Positions 1 to 20,710 are shown, counted from the first letter of the stretch. The stretch is 64,000 nucleotides of DNA from Paragordius varius (GCA_964247055.1 OZ176053.1:9238001-9302000); one strand, 5' to 3'. Numbers and translations are program-made. Notes: generated from the letters alone by a model not told the origin.

Positions 1-472
1 AATAGTAGGTTTGTAGCAATTTTTCTTACCATAATAGCCACAAAATTCAGAAAATTATTTTAACATAATCAAAAAATAAAATACCTCTATAACTGGTTAT
101 TTACCATAGAAATAATATGTTCAAATTGTCGTTATGATCATTTTAAGCATGTTTAAGCTTAAAACGGTCATGCATTAATTGGTTGAAATGATTTTAAGGA
201 ATAGAGCGATCCCAATTCGATATATGGTGAATAGTTTTGTTTAGATTTATCATTTATTCCCGCACTTTGCCAATTAATGTATCTAATGGGTTTAGTACTC
301 ATAATACTTGATTTAGTTGTTTTTATGAGGATGGAGCTGTGTTTCGTTCCAATGATTTTTTATTTTGATTATTATTACCGATTATTTATTCCAGAATGTC
401 CTTTGTTGGTTGCTGTTCAAAATTAATTGTTTTTTGTTTTTAGTTAATCAGCGAAAGCGAAATCCGATACTC
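1..472. other. Non-genic AT-rich flank
   Basis: I see no gene, RNA gene or convincing repeat here. The short open frame around 365-547 runs into the tandem end array of the adjoining foldback element and is not coding. Confidence 0.5.
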
Positions 473-504
473 TCAAAGACCCATGTTCGGGTAAGTATTA
501 CTTG

Positions 505-617
505 CGTCCTTATGCTTAAATCCTTATGCTTAAATCCTTATGCTTAATCCTTATGCTTACGTCCTTATGCTTACATCCTTATGCTTAAATCCTTATGCTT
601 ACGTCCTTATGCTTACA
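505..617. repeat. Tandem 14-bp array, left foldback end
   Basis: Eight copies of CCTTATGCTTAAAT or its variant CCTTATGCTTACGT, one of them a base short. This is the subterminal array of the foldback element and is mirrored at the right end. Confidence 0.9.
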
Positions 618-2876
618 TTTTTGAATAAAAACAATACATTCATCATAAGTCTGCTCCTAGTAGACTTATTAAAATTTCAAAGTGGCATAACTTTAAAAAT
701 ATTGTGAATTTTTGAATTCTGTAAATTGGGGGAGATAAAGTAAAGTATATTTAACAAATAATTTATAGGTTTAAGTAATGTTGCTTCAATCTTTTGGCAT
801 TAAAAGGGGTTTACACAACCCCTGTTAAAAAATAGAAAATTCCTAAAACATGCATGCAAAATCAAAAGTTTTTTAGAAGAAATAGGTATGCATTTTATCC
901 AACTATATTTTTTAGATTTTTTTGAGTTATCAAAATTGAAATATCTGCATATTTTGTGAAATAAAGAAATCTATCCAGTTTTTCAAATTCTTTAAATTGG
1001 AGGATAAAAATGATGTATATATAACAAATTATTTATAGGTTTTAGAAATTGAATGATCGCATACACTCTTAGTGAACTAAGCTTCTTGAAAAAATATATC
1101 TGGAACATGCATGTAAAACCCAAAGCTTTTTAGAAGGTGTGCAATTGATTTAACCATATTTTTTAGATTTAGATGTCATGGCGATCGAATTATCTGCGCA
1201 CTTTTTGCATTTTGAGGATGAAGCATTGAAGAATTTATTTATTTTATTGGATTGCATAAAATTTTTACTATTTGATATATAAAATTATATATTTATGTTT
1301 ATTGTCAATAAATATCTGATAAATTTACTTTAGTTTCAAGCGTCTAAAAAGCATATTAATCCACAGTGCACAAAATCGGAGGCTATAAAAAATATTATGA
1401 TCAATCATATATATTGCATATTAGGAATATCATGGTGCTTGGTTTTCAGGTCTAACAAATAATTTAGAGTTATATCCAATTTTGTGGTAACTGCCTTATC
1501 GAAAGGTTGCAAATTAGGCAAACTTATTTGGAGTCTACGCTTAAAATTCTAAACAAACTTCATTTTGGTTTTCAAATATAGTTTATAATTTAATGATATT
1601 ATTAAAGGAAATTAAACTTTGACCAAAAAGACCCCTAAATATTTCCCCAAATTTAAAGCAAAAGCTAATCAAAATTTTGAGGTGATAGAAATGTTAAACA
1701 AAAGTGTTTTAATATCTTAAAGCACCATAAAATACGATTGCCAAAATTTTTTAAAAAATCTATTATATTGTCAAATACTAATTTATATGAAAAATATTAT
1801 CACGCATCGGCTTTTTTAAAAAAACTGGCCAATTTTAGAGAAGTCCAAAAAGTTGTTTTGGAGCCTACGCTTAAAATTTTAATTTCATTTTTGTTTTCGA
1901 ATATAGTTCATATCATAATATAATGGTATTTTTAAAGGAAAGCATTTAGCTTTCACCAAAAAAAATTATAAATTTGCCTAATTTGCAACCCGATAAGGAA
2001 CAATTACCACAAAACTGGATATAACTCTAAATTATTCGTTAGACCTAAAACCAAGCACCATGATACTCCTAATATGCATTATATTTGATTGATCATAATA
2101 TATTTATAGCCACCGATTTTGTGCACTGGGATTAAAATGATTTTTAGACGCTTGCAACTAAAGTAAACAAATATCATATATTTATTGACAATAAACATAA
2201 ATATATAATTTTATATATCAAATAGTAAAAATTTTATGAAATCCAATAAAATAAGTAAATTCTTCAATGCTTCATCCTCAAAATGCAAAAAGTGCGCAGA
2301 TAATTCGATCGACATGACATCTAAATCTAAAAAATATGGTTAAATCGATTGCACGCCTTCTAAAAAACTTTAGGTTTTACATGTATGTTCCAGATATATT
2401 TTTTCAAGAAGCTTAGTTCACTAAGATGTGTATGCGACCATTCAATTTCTAAAACCTATAAATAATTTGTTATATATACATCATTTTTATCCTTCAATTT
2501 AAAGAATTTGAAAAACTGGATAGATTTTTTTTTTCACAAAGTATGCAAATATTTCGTTTTCCATGACTCAAATAAATCTAAAAAATATAGTTGAGTAAAA
2601 TGCATACCTATTTCTTCTAAAAAACTTTTGATTTTGCATGCATGTTTTAGGATTTATCTATTTTTTAACAGGGGTTGTGTACACCCCTTTTAATGCCAAA
2701 AGATTGAAGCAACATTAATCAAACCTATAAATTATTTGTTAAATATACTTTACTTTCTCTCCTCCAATTTACAGAATTCAAAAATTCACAATATTTATAA
2801 AGTTATGCCACTTTAAAATTTTAATAAGTCTACTAGGAGCAGACTTATGATGAATGTATTATTTTTATTCAAAAAT

Positions 2877-2994
2877 GTAAGCATAAGGACGTAAGCATAA
2901 GGATTTAAGCATAAGGACGTAAGCATAAGGACGTAAGCATAAGGATTTAAGCATAAGGATGTAAGCATAAGGATTTAAGCATAAGGACGTAAGT
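2877..2994. repeat. Tandem 14-bp array, right foldback end
   Basis: Eight copies of the same 14-bp unit in inverted orientation (units TAAGCATAAGGACG and TAAGCATAAGGATT), mirroring 505-617. The order of unit variants is not identical between the two ends, so the arrays have changed since the arms were last equalised. Confidence 0.9.
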
Positions 2995-3022
2995 AATACT
3001 TACCCGAACATGGGTCAAAGAC

Positions 3023-4840
3023 GTTAAATGAATGTTATATAATAAAGGTTTTGCGTTTAACATACTTAATATTCAATAGATTTTTTATGGATTAAGAACG
3101 CTGTTTGTCTTTACATTATCGTTTTTAAATGATTCTTAACAATAATGAACCGAAATCGACAACAAAATCAGTCAGCCTTAATAATAATTGGTGCACTCGG
3201 CTGTGCTGACGAAACACAGATTTTCCATTTATTGACAAGATAATGGAAGTGAAAACATAAGTTACTTGAAAATTGAATTAATTCTATTAAGTACCCAAAA
3301 ATTATTCTAATACAAGCTATGACCTTAACCGTCTCGCTGTGACTTAGTCATTGTAATTAAATTCATAACCTTATGTCTGATAAAAACAAAAAAAAAGGTA
3401 TCAATAACATATTTTTTGTTTAGATCCTTATTTTACATAAAGAAGGGCCCCAGGATTCCATATAAAAAGGGGCTTGACTAAAATATTTATCATAACACGT
3501 GAGAAATGTAAAACCTTGATTTAATTCATACGTTTTAATAGGTTTCCTGAAAATTAGCTTAGCCATGTTAGTTATATATGATGGGGGCGGAGCTCTACCG
3601 TGGTATTTTTTAAAAAAGCGCCGAAAAATTTTGTACTTGTTCGAAAAGTTATTAAAAACATTTAATTAGGGTCATATAAATTCTGAATAGGTTCAAGGCA
3701 AGTTATTTTAATGTAATGGCGTATTTTATAGATGGTAAAATCCTACAAAAGGGTTATATCAATTTTGCCGTATGCAGGGGATATTTGAAATAAGGAAACC
3801 ACATAATTTCATAGTTTAAAAAATTGTTTTAAAGCCAAAATATTATGCCGTATTTTACTCAGAGTGGCCATATCCATCGTCTTATTTAAACCACACTTAA
3901 ATTTTTGCATTTAAGCTAAAATACTCTAAAACCATCAAATCCATATGGCCTCAAAAGTTTTCAGAAAATTTTCAGAGTCGTATTTACACAATATTGTGTT
4001 TTACAGATGGTTTAACTCTATCCGGCTAAAAAATGTTGGCCTAAGTTTTTGCCGTTATATTGGGAGTTAAAACCATTATTAATTTTATGGGCGGGAATTG
4101 CTGATAACACGAGAAACAAAGTTCAATGCATTGGTAGAAAAATATTTTTTTGTTGCATTTAAATGGGCTTACAGGCTTTTCGGAAAATTATTGTAAAGAC
4201 ACGATTTTTAGAGATTTGTAACTTAAAAAACTCTATATTCACCCGGATTCAAAAAAGTGGCCAGATGTTTGGCAATAAATATAAAATATTTCCATTTAAT
4301 GAATGGGTTTAAACTCCAGAAAATTATCTCAGATTTGTTTAATGGCTTGACAAAACATATATCACCAAAAATTATATGCAAATTTTTATACAGGCTATAA
4401 TTTTAACCAAATGGCATTTTAATAACCATTGTTAAAGTATGGTATCCGTGCTGACGTGAGCATTATTAACCTTTATAATCTTTGCAAACGTATAATGAAA
4501 GCATTTGATTAATTAAGAGATAGACGAGAAAATGTCCTAAAATTCTATGCAGGGATTAAATTTCTGCGGCCATAATTTAATATATTTGATTTGTGGTTAA
4601 AAATAACAAAATTTTGATTAAGATTCTATTGAGAGCCTTAATAAACTAAATATTTGTAAATATATTAAATGGTAGATTTTTTGTCAAATTTATGAAATTA
4701 AAATCAGTCTGAATTTGTAATTGAAAAAAAAACGTTGGCTTTATAAATTCAACTATAATAAACTTGCAAAAAATACACGTTAAAGCAATGAATCTATAAT
4801 TATTTTTAGCTTTTTTCTTCAAAGTTTTAAATACAAAAAT
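3023..4840. other. Intergenic spacer downstream of Mi-2
   Basis: I see no gene. The middle part resembles the Helitron internal repeat found elsewhere in the window (separate entry). The rest is AT-rich sequence without recognised features. Confidence 0.5.
3540..4440 (-). repeat. Degenerate Helitron-like internal repeat
   Basis: The stretch has the same rhythm as the internal repeats of the Helitron at 39,086-41,060: blocks close to 'acttaaatttttgc', 'catatggcct' and 'ttttcagaaaatt' recur in the same order, most clearly around 3,890-3,990. The orientation matches the 39,086-41,060 copy. No termini are visible, so this is an old fragment. Confidence 0.4.
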
Positions 4841-4850
4841 TTATTTATTT
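4840..4850 (-). terminator. Probable poly(A) signal of Mi-2
   Basis: On the minus strand an AATAAATAAA motif lies about 45-55 nt after the Mi-2 stop codon. This is a usual distance for a polyadenylation signal. Confidence 0.5.
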
Positions 4851-4895
4851 ATATTATAAATAAAATTATAATAAACTATTTTACAAAAATAACAA

Positions 4896-12620
<7,725 letters not shown>

Positions 12621-15067
12621 CAAATTTGATCGATATAAAGTACTTATGCATATAAGTCATACATATGACAGTAAAACAAACATTTTCAGCAAGACAAAAA
12701 TAATCTCGATAACCATACTATATTCTAAATAAAAAAACAAATAATAAACGTCCAAAAAATATATTTTTTAATTAATATATATCATTTTTAAAAAATGTCA
12801 GCTCTCAATATAGACTCTGAAAATATAGTGAACTGTATATTTTTAGATAGAAAAATGTATAATTCTGATGGCCATCTTCGTTTTGGGCCGTGAGAGTGAT
12901 TTAACACTTGGATACAACACATTCATTATTCTTTCGATTCAAATTGGGTTAGTTGGATACCCCAGGCCTGTTTAAAATTAAATACTATAAAATTTAAGGA
13001 AGGAATAGAAGCCATGGCAAAATTTTGCACTTATACATTAATAAACCGGAATATATATAAACTTTTTTCAAAAATACTATTACTTATTTTAAATTAAAAC
13101 CAAAAGGTAAAAATTAGTCAGCGCGACATGTGTACATTGGGTAAATAATAATACAAAATAAACCATTTTTCTATTTATATCAATGTTAGATGTCATTTAA
13201 ATAGAAAATTATCTTTAATTATACTTTGAAAAATAAATGATAATAATATTTTGCAAAATAAAAATGGCGTCGAAGTAGTTTGACATGGAACCTTTTTTTT
13301 CAAAACGAAATTTCATTAATATATTTTAACTTATTTAATTTTTATTAGGATATAAGCATAAATTTAAATTAGGACGGTTTCTTTGCGTAGTTTTTTATAA
13401 ATTTTTACTTTAATTTAGTCCGGGCTATTTATATACCCCAAATTGAATCGAAGTGTATAGAAAGTTTTAAGTGATTTCCTGATAACTCCATTTAAAACAG
13501 CAAAATTAGATTGACAATGGGCTAAATAATTTTCTTGTGGTAAAGAGTCCATAAAAATATCATTCAGCAATGATATAAACCACTATTTAAACCGCGGTTA
13601 ATGGTTTTTTATCGCTATTAATTAAAATGGAATATAAATATATACAAACGTTTCAAACAGTTATGTAATATGTATCAGCATTATATAGTCCACAGACCGT
13701 GAGACAATAAAATATATTTTTGGCCTTTCATGGTGACTGATATAAACAATATTTTAAAAGCAAAACTAAACTTTTAGACGTGGGCTGCCAAAGTCTAAAA
13801 TTTGTAGCCCCACCAAAATCATCATGATAATCTTGTTAAAGTTTACTGTTAAAAAACATATATTTCACAGGTTTTAATACCCCCGATTTTGGACTCAGTG
13901 TATATCCATGATGCTGAACATTTCCAACACCTCGGAATTATTATAAATATATATGGTTTTTACATAATCAAATTTGAAGTCTAACAAATATAATTCTGAG
14001 GGTATAGAAATGTTCGACATCATTAAATTATATCGACAGTGCATAAAATTGGGAAAAATATATTATGATGAAATATATATATATATATATATATATATAT
14101 TCTGATAGAAAAAATATGACACTTTAGGATAATATGAGAAAGTTATATGCACTCATGTTGTAGCAAATATCGTAAAATCGCAAATTTTCTCACATGCGAA
14201 ATGAAATTTAGCTATATTCCTCAAAAATTTATAAAAAATATGATATCACTGTGACACAACTTTTTCTGGACTCGATTTTCTAATCTAATTCCTTATAGTA
14301 TTGTGATCAGATTTGCGTAAAAACCTTTTTTACTTACCCAGCTCGTTGTCGAGATATGGGACTTTTTCCATATTTGGACATATCCAAAATTTTCTTGTTT
14401 GTAAATATTTTTCGCTATGTAAACAAATAATATGTGGCTTACATAAGTATTTTTACAAGAAATTACCAATTTATCTTCAAAATAAAAAAAAATTTACTCA
14501 AAATATCCAATACTTTGTTTTAGGGGGCAAAAACCCTCAAAAATTGGGTAACTTAACATTTTTTCACACAAATATTTTTTATCAATTTATTAAATCAAAA
14601 CAAACTTTATTATATGTTCTTGGATGTTAATAATGTTTGTTTAAGTATAAATATCACTTTGTAATAGCTTTGTGGACTTTTATTTTTAAAAATAAATTTA
14701 ATTTTTACAGCTTTTTTGCTGTTTTTTTATGTAAAAAATGATTTAATTTACTCAGCTGTAAATACTAATTTCATTTTTTCATCTGAAATTTTTAAATATT
14801 TACCATATACAGTGACGGTAAGGAGCAAGCCTGTCACACCCTTTTCTGGATACCTGGATGATGTATTCAAGAATACTAAATTTTATGCCTTAAAATATAA
14901 TCCTAACCATGTAGGATGATAGTGAGTTGTTATGTTTAATAATTTACCCTATATTAGTTAGCTTATGAAAATATATTATTCTTCTCTCTTACCTTAGTGC
15001 ATAATACACCTTTGTCCTTGTTACGCTAAAAATGTATATTATCTTGGTTGTGAATGCTTTCATCTAA

Positions 15068-16205
15068 GGGCCATGTGAATGAGCCAGTTGAGCCGGCTCA
15101 TTTACCACTTTTAATAATCAGAGTGAATGAGCCTTCCTCATGCTGTTGAGATGGAAGAATTTTTAATCCTGGTTCAGGGTTAAGGTTATTACAAAAGCCG
15201 ATATCTCGAGAACTAGGAAGAATTTTTGGAATCTGAAAACTCTATTAGCCTAAATAAAGTAAATTTAATATATGTATATGGTAGGTTATGGAAATTTTGG
15301 ACATGTATCAAAAAATATTTTTCGGGCAGATGCTTACTAAAGGTTATGTTTTAGTGCTTTATTTTTATATATTTAGGCAAGAAATGGTAGTTAGTTGAAG
15401 TTTATAAGCAAGTTCAACTGAATATTTAGAAAATCATTGTATAACTACTGATATGTTTTTTCAAGAATTTAGAATATGTCATATAATTTTTTCCTCATTT
15501 GAAACCATTCTAAATGGTAAAATAATCAGAAATACTATCGAGTATTTTTAAATTTGGTTTATTTTAGACATGAAACTCTGCTACTTACTAATGATAATCG
15601 GAGTATTCGGTAATACATATTTCCATAAAAGCGATAGGTAACATTGACGAAAATGAGTTAGCAAACTTTATATCAGAAGATCAGACAACACCTATATTGA
15701 ATAGCCATCAGACAGGAGTAGATCAAGAAACGATTTAATTTGACATAATTTTATTAATAATTTATTTTTACACAATAAATGAATATATTTTATAAATATT
15801 TAAATATTGATCATTTCTTCGGCTAAAGCCTCCCAGACCTTAAGCTTTTCGTTATTGCTGAATTTATTTACGGATTCATAAAGAGGCACATATATCTAGA
15901 AATTATTTAAACAAAACTTTTTAATAAGACCCGCATATAAATCGCGTGTAACTGTTTTCATCATATTGATAAAAATACAAAACAGGCCTTCGCCGTTGCT
16001 AAATTTATTTACGGTGTTCATAAAGAAGGATGCTATAAATTATTTGAACAAAATAACTTAAATCGCGTGTAGACCTGTTATCCATCATACTAAAAAATTT
16101 CAAAACTCCCACCTCAAAAACTCAATCACCTCCCTCAAACAAAGGCTTCCTCATAATCCATAATCCAGGTGAATGAGGTTGAAAATTGGCTCATTCACAT
16201 GGCCC
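15068..16205. mobile_element. PIF/Harbinger-like element
   Basis: Terminal inverted repeats GGGCCATGTGAATGAGCCA and complement are flanked by TAA on both sides (15,065-15,067 and 16,206-16,208), the three-base target duplication typical of PIF/Harbinger. Near 15,630-15,738 (+) a short frame ends in a stop and encodes NIDENELANFISEDQ, which may be the tail of a transposase. Near 15,790-15,900 (-) the sequence encodes NKFSNNEKLKVWEALAEEM, which resembles the MADF/SANT-type partner protein of Harbinger elements; this reading is tentative. The segment of about 130 bp at 15,845-15,985 is duplicated in tandem at 15,986-16,105. The element cannot be active alone. Confidence 0.75.
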
Positions 16206-16439
16206 TAAATATAAATGCAACATTGCTTTAAAACTATATATAATGCAATATATTTTATACACGATATATATAATTTTTTATGCTATAATAAATTCTTTTT
16301 TTCGCTTATTACACGGGTAAAAATATTGTATCTCACAGCAAAAAATCTATGTAAACTATTTAGAGGGGGGGGGCGTTTTTGGGCCGTTCGAGTAGGAAGC
16401 ACTCATAGAGACGGTGAATATGCAAAAAATGCTTTTCGT

Positions 16440-16640
16440 ATCGTATCATCTTTGTGTAATGGCTAGCCATTGTATCCGTATAGAAGCTGTCTGTAGTATT
16501 TGCGATCCTGCCAGGCGTTATCATCAATGTTGGCAACATTTATATCATTTATTGTTTTTTCCAGTTAGATGTTGGTCTACCCCTGTTATTGTTACCTTCG
16601 AGATGTAGTGTAACTTATTGGGGTGGAATAAATCCGCTTT
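16440..16640 (-). pseudogene. LINE 3' coding fragment
   Basis: On the minus strand the sequence reads RGRPTSNWKK and, after a frame change, NAWQDRKYYRQLLYGY. This is the arrangement seen at the C-terminus of many LINE reverse-transcriptase proteins (a GRP..W motif followed by a W..R.. block). It is broken by a frameshift and stops, so it is a dead fragment lying inside the inner inverted-repeat element. Confidence 0.45.
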
Positions 16641-17269
16641 TCTATGTTCATTAGTTTTTTCTCAATTAAATCTGTCATCGGCCAAAGGTAAGAGAGAAGG
16701 ATATTATATTTTCATAAGCTAACTTATATAAGGTCAATTTAAAGATAACAACCCGTCAGTCATCCTAAAAAAATAATCAATTACTTGGTTAGGATTTTAT
16801 TTTAACGCATAATAGTATTGTTGAACACATCATCAGTATCAGGGGTGAAACAAGATCAATCTAACTTGACAGTTTCAGTCTGCACAAGACTCCCCAAGCC
16901 CCTTCACAGCATAGCCTTCACGGGGCATTGATTACAAAAGTTTGATTTATTCTAAAATAATAAGGAAGTTATATTTAAAGTTATATCGGTTTATATTTAT
17001 TCAAAAAATTTATTAGGATGACCTTTATTATATTGAAATATTTTTTTATTTATATTTTATGGATGTTTTAATTAGTTATCTTCAAAGGAGAAAAAAAATG
17101 GTTGTTTCTAAATCCAATCCAATTATTTGCTATAAAATGTTTGATGTACGTAAAGTATTTTGATTCAGTTAATATTATCGTATTAAGGTACAGTTTTTAA
17201 AGTTCCAAAAAATTTAGTTTAAAAATTATTATAAGTTTAGACTGTTTTGGAAATCAAATTCGTTATATA

Positions 17270-17373
17270 CAGTAGCGTATGGTAAGAAAAGATTAAGATT
17301 TGTAACCTATTTTAATTAATTATAAACTTTATTTTTTTTTTATTTTATTTGAATTATTTACCATATGCTACTG
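17270..17373. mobile_element. 104-bp MITE with TA target duplication
   Basis: Perfect-looking ends, CAGTAGCGTATGGTAA on the left and TTACCATATGCTACTG on the right, flank about 70 bp of AT-rich sequence. TA lies at both borders (17,268-17,269 and 17,374-17,375). This fits a mariner-type miniature element next to the 3' end of the neighbouring LINE. Confidence 0.75.
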
Positions 17374-17375
17374 TA

Positions 17376-20045
17376 TTAAATATATATATTTTTTTAAATT
17401 TCGCAAAGAAGAGTAAAGAGAAAAAAGGAACCCTAAGGTCTCGAGTGTAAGCGTTATCCACATATTATCATTATCGGTTCTTGATTTTTTAATTTTTTTA
17501 AGCTTTTTTGTTCTTTCTTTTCCTCGTGGTCTAACAAACACATAGCAATTATTTGTACTTTGCATTCTTCGGCCGTTTTCTTCCAATTGTTTTGTTTAAC
17601 CAACTGAATAAATTTGTTTTCATTCAAATCGAATCTTGAAAGAAATGTTAAGATGCGTCCTAGCCAAGTAGTTTTTTGTTTGTAATTTTCGGTGTTATTA
17701 TCTTTCCATGATAGCGCTTCCCACAGTGGGCCTATGTTAGATCTTTTAATTTGATGTGCCATAACATTTAATCCTGCTAGGGGGATAGCGTATTCTAAGG
17801 GAATGCATTTTGTTTCGGCGTAAAGTGCTGCATTGGATATTAATGAGTGGTTTTGATAGGAATATCCCATTATTTTCCTTAAGGCTTTGTTGATGAATAT
17901 TTGAGTTCTGTGTAAGGTTTTTCTTTTTATTGGCCATACTGAGAAGCCATATGTAATTTTTGTTATTATACATGCCTTAAAAAGTCGTAATTTCAGTTGT
18001 TTGCTAAGAATTTTTGAACTCCAGAGTTGGCGCATTTCACCGAATATTTCCTGGGTATTGTTCAATCTGTTCATTGCGTTTAGATCTATACATCCTTTTT
18101 TAGAGAACCAGACTCCTAAGTATTTGTATTTGTCTACTATTTCAAGTTCTCCCATTGTGAGAGGAAATTTTTTAATTGATAATTCGGATATTGTCATAAC
18201 TTTGGTTTTGTCCATATTTAATATCAGACCTGCTTCTTTAAATTTTGTTGCTAATAATTCGATGCAAGATCTAAGGGACTCGATTGATTCGCTAACTATA
18301 CATATGTCATCAGCATATGCCATTATTTTGTAGGAGCTTAACTCACATTCCATTTCTTTTAAAATTTTATCTATAATGAGATTAAATATTTTTGGGGATA
18401 TTGGGCATCCTTGTTTAACTCCTCTAGTCGTTGAAAATATATTTCCATAATAACCTTCAGTGACGACTTGGAAACTTCCATTTATTAACAGGTTAATTAT
18501 AAAGTTTTTCCAATTTTGATCGAGTTTTAGATTGTTTATTATTTTTATTATATATTGTCTGTTTGCGTGGTCAAACGCTTTCTTGATATCGACGAAACAT
18601 ATCCAGATTGTTGTTTTTAGCATAATGCTTTTTTCTATGTATATATTTAAAGCCGTAAATAGTTCCGTTGTTCCGCACCCTTTTCTGAATCCACCGATTG
18701 CGGGGTGAAGCTCATGTTCTAGCTTCTCAAGTTGTCGCAGGGCTGTTGTTGCCAGGATTTTATAGATTGTGTTGGATAAAGTTATACCTCTATAATCTTC
18801 AGGTTTACATGCGTTACTTTTTTTCGGTAAAGTTTTTATAGTAAATTTGAGCCATTCCTCGTGGAACTCCCCTTTATTGAGGTATTGGTTTATAAATGGT
18901 AAGGCGTTGATTGTGCACCAGTTTCGATCTATTTTCCAACTGGTTGTCGTTGAATTATCTGGTCCTGGTGCTTTATAACTTTTAAGATTCTTTAATATGC
19001 TAAGAAATAAATTTACGTCTAGGTTCAATGAAAAAGGAAATGCGGTTGTTTCGTTTTTTTCGTATGTTCCTCTATATAGGTCCATATAGTAATCGGTTAG
19101 ATGATTGACAATAATATTGGGGTCGGAGCATTTGATATTGTTAATTACTAAGGATGATGAGATTTTAGGCCTTTTGACAAATTGATTGTATGTATTGAAT
19201 AATTCTCTTGGAAGATTGTGCAAGCTATTCATGTGTTTAAATAAATCATGGAAATATTTTGTCCTGTCTCTTCTAACCAATTTATTCATTTTTTGTTTAA
19301 TCCATATTTTTTTCCTAAGACTAAAACATTTATTTTTTGTGTCCATTATCATTTTCTTAGTTTTCTCTGATACTGTTTCCAATGATACATTTTTAGGAGA
19401 GATGTTTGTCATCTTTAATTTGTGGATGATTGTTTCCCATTGATTTAGGGGTCCAGCTATTTTGTTACCTTGCATCCCTTTCCAACCTATTTTGTATTCT
19501 AAGGATATAGGTTTGTGGTCACTAAATGTGCCATAATAATTACCACTTTGTGCTGTTTTAATTTTTCTAAAGCAATTTTCTTTCATTAATATAAAATCTA
19601 TTTGCGAAGATTTTTTGGTTGTAGATATTCTGGTATATCTCCCTTTGGGGCCATTGAAAAAAGTATTAGTTAATAGTAATTTTTCGGTTTCACAGAACTG
19701 GGCTAGTAGTCTTCCATTTGTGTTGGTGATTTTTGGTGTGTATTTCCCTACTGCCCATGTAAAATGTTGGGAACCTATTTTTGCGTTCATATCGCCGCCA
19801 ATTATAAGGGTGCTGTTCTTAGGACAGTTGTCATTTATGTTTTTTAGATTATCTAGGAAGGATTTGTAGGTTGGAGCATCATGAGGAGCATATGCGCTTA
19901 TTATTATCAAGTAATTGTCATTGTATTGAAGATGTAGTTCGGCTAAGCGGTGGTCGTGTGGGATAAATTTTTTTATTTTTCTTGTCATGTGTTTTTTGGT
20001 AAGGAATCCAACTCCGCCGGATTTGCCGTCTGCTTTTGAGTTGTA
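17376..20045 (-). mobile_element. LINE with intact RT frame, 5'-truncated
   Basis: One open frame without stops runs from about 20,039 to the stop at 17,454-17,456; its first internal ATG (19,988) would give 844 residues. It starts inside an APE-type endonuclease (GGVGF present, the N-terminal catalytic Glu segment missing) and keeps GGDMNA and SDHKP. It continues through reverse transcriptase (DYRGITLSN, FVDIKKAFD, GVKQGCPISP, AYADD) into a C-terminal region with YGFSVWP. The clade is uncertain, possibly RTE-like or related. The 5' edge abuts the right terminal inverted repeat of the 14,246-20,631 element. The long undamaged frame implies a fairly recent insertion. Confidence 0.85.
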
Positions 20046-20669
20046 AAGTTATGGTTAATATTTAAAAATTTCAGATGAAAAAATGAAATTAGTATTTACA
20101 GCTGAGTAAATTAAATCATTTTTTACATAAAAAAAACAGCAAAAAAGCTGTAAAAATTAAATTTATTTTTAAAAATTAAAGTCCACAAAGCTATTACAAA
20201 GTGATATTTATACTTAAACAAACATTATAAACATCCAAGAACATATAATAAAGTTTGTTTTGATTTAATAAATCGATAAAAAATATTTGTGTGAAAAAAT
20301 GTTAAGTTACCCAATTTTTGAGGGTTTTTGCCCCCTAAAACAAAAAGTATTGGATATTTTGAGTAAATTTTTTTTTTATTTTGAAGATAAATTGGTAATT
20401 TCTTGTAAAAATACTTATGTAAGCCACATATTATTTGTTTACATAGCGAAAAATATTTACAAACAAGAAAATTTTGGATATGTCCAAATATGGAAAAAGT
20501 CCCATATCTCGAAAACGAGCTGGGTAAGTAAAAAAATTTTTTACGCAAATCTTATCACAATACTATAAGGGATCAGAAAATATTTAGAAAATCGAGTCCA
20601 GAAAATTGACCCCATATTTTGTTGCACAGTGTATTATATACACTACCCCTTAAACTGGGGGTATAAAAA

Positions 20670-20710
<41 letters not shown>

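Larger units (their letters stand above)
481..3014. mobile_element. Foldback element with about 1.05-kb inverted arms
   Basis: The two halves are inverted copies: roughly 481-1,530 pairs with 1,965-3,014. The ends read CCATGTTCGGGTAAG on the left and its complement on the right. They are flanked by the direct repeat TCAAAGAC at 473-480 and 3,015-3,022, a 7- or 8-bp target duplication (one C is ambiguous with the terminus). Just inside each end lies an array of eight 14-bp units. The central loop (about 1,530-1,965) carries a diverged direct repeat of about 100 bp (1,530-1,630 against 1,860-1,962). There is no transposase frame, so the element is non-autonomous. Long repeat-built arms are typical of Foldback/Galileo-type transposons; the superfamily assignment is inference. 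Confidence 0.85.
14810..16880. mobile_element. Inner inverted-repeat element
   Basis: 14,810-14,998 matches the complement of about 16,685-16,870. Shared blocks include GTTAGCTTATGAAAATATA (about 14,957 and, complemented, about 16,705), TTCTCTCTTAC and a 'gatgatgt-ttcaa-aatact' block. The exact outer ends are not resolved. The interior contains the Harbinger-like element at 15,068-16,205 and a LINE tail fragment near 16,440-16,640. Confidence 0.65.
14246..20631. mobile_element. TA-flanked element with about 560-bp terminal inverted repeats
   Basis: The ends read CACTGTG(A)C-ACAAC on the left and CACTGTGCAACAAAATATGG on the minus strand at the right, each next to TA. The arms (about 14,246-14,805 and 20,049-20,631) stay closely similar over their whole length; each even contains a short open frame that translates almost identically in the two arms. 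No transposase gene is visible inside. The interior instead contains further insertions: another inverted-repeat element, a Harbinger-like element, a 104-bp MITE and a LINE. TA flanks and short simple termini fit a Tc1/mariner-like origin, but the superfamily is not proven. Confidence 0.8.

Noticed and set aside
14313-14630. Open frame of 105 codons, almost identical to a minus-strand frame at 20,225-20,548
   Set aside because: Both lie in the arms of the same terminal inverted repeat. The conservation reflects the DNA repeat; the translation is low-complexity and matches no family I know.
16414-16608. 64-codon frame with several cysteines that looked like a small secreted protein
   Set aside because: The opposite strand reads as a LINE C-terminal fragment, and the frame has no signal peptide or regular cysteine pattern.
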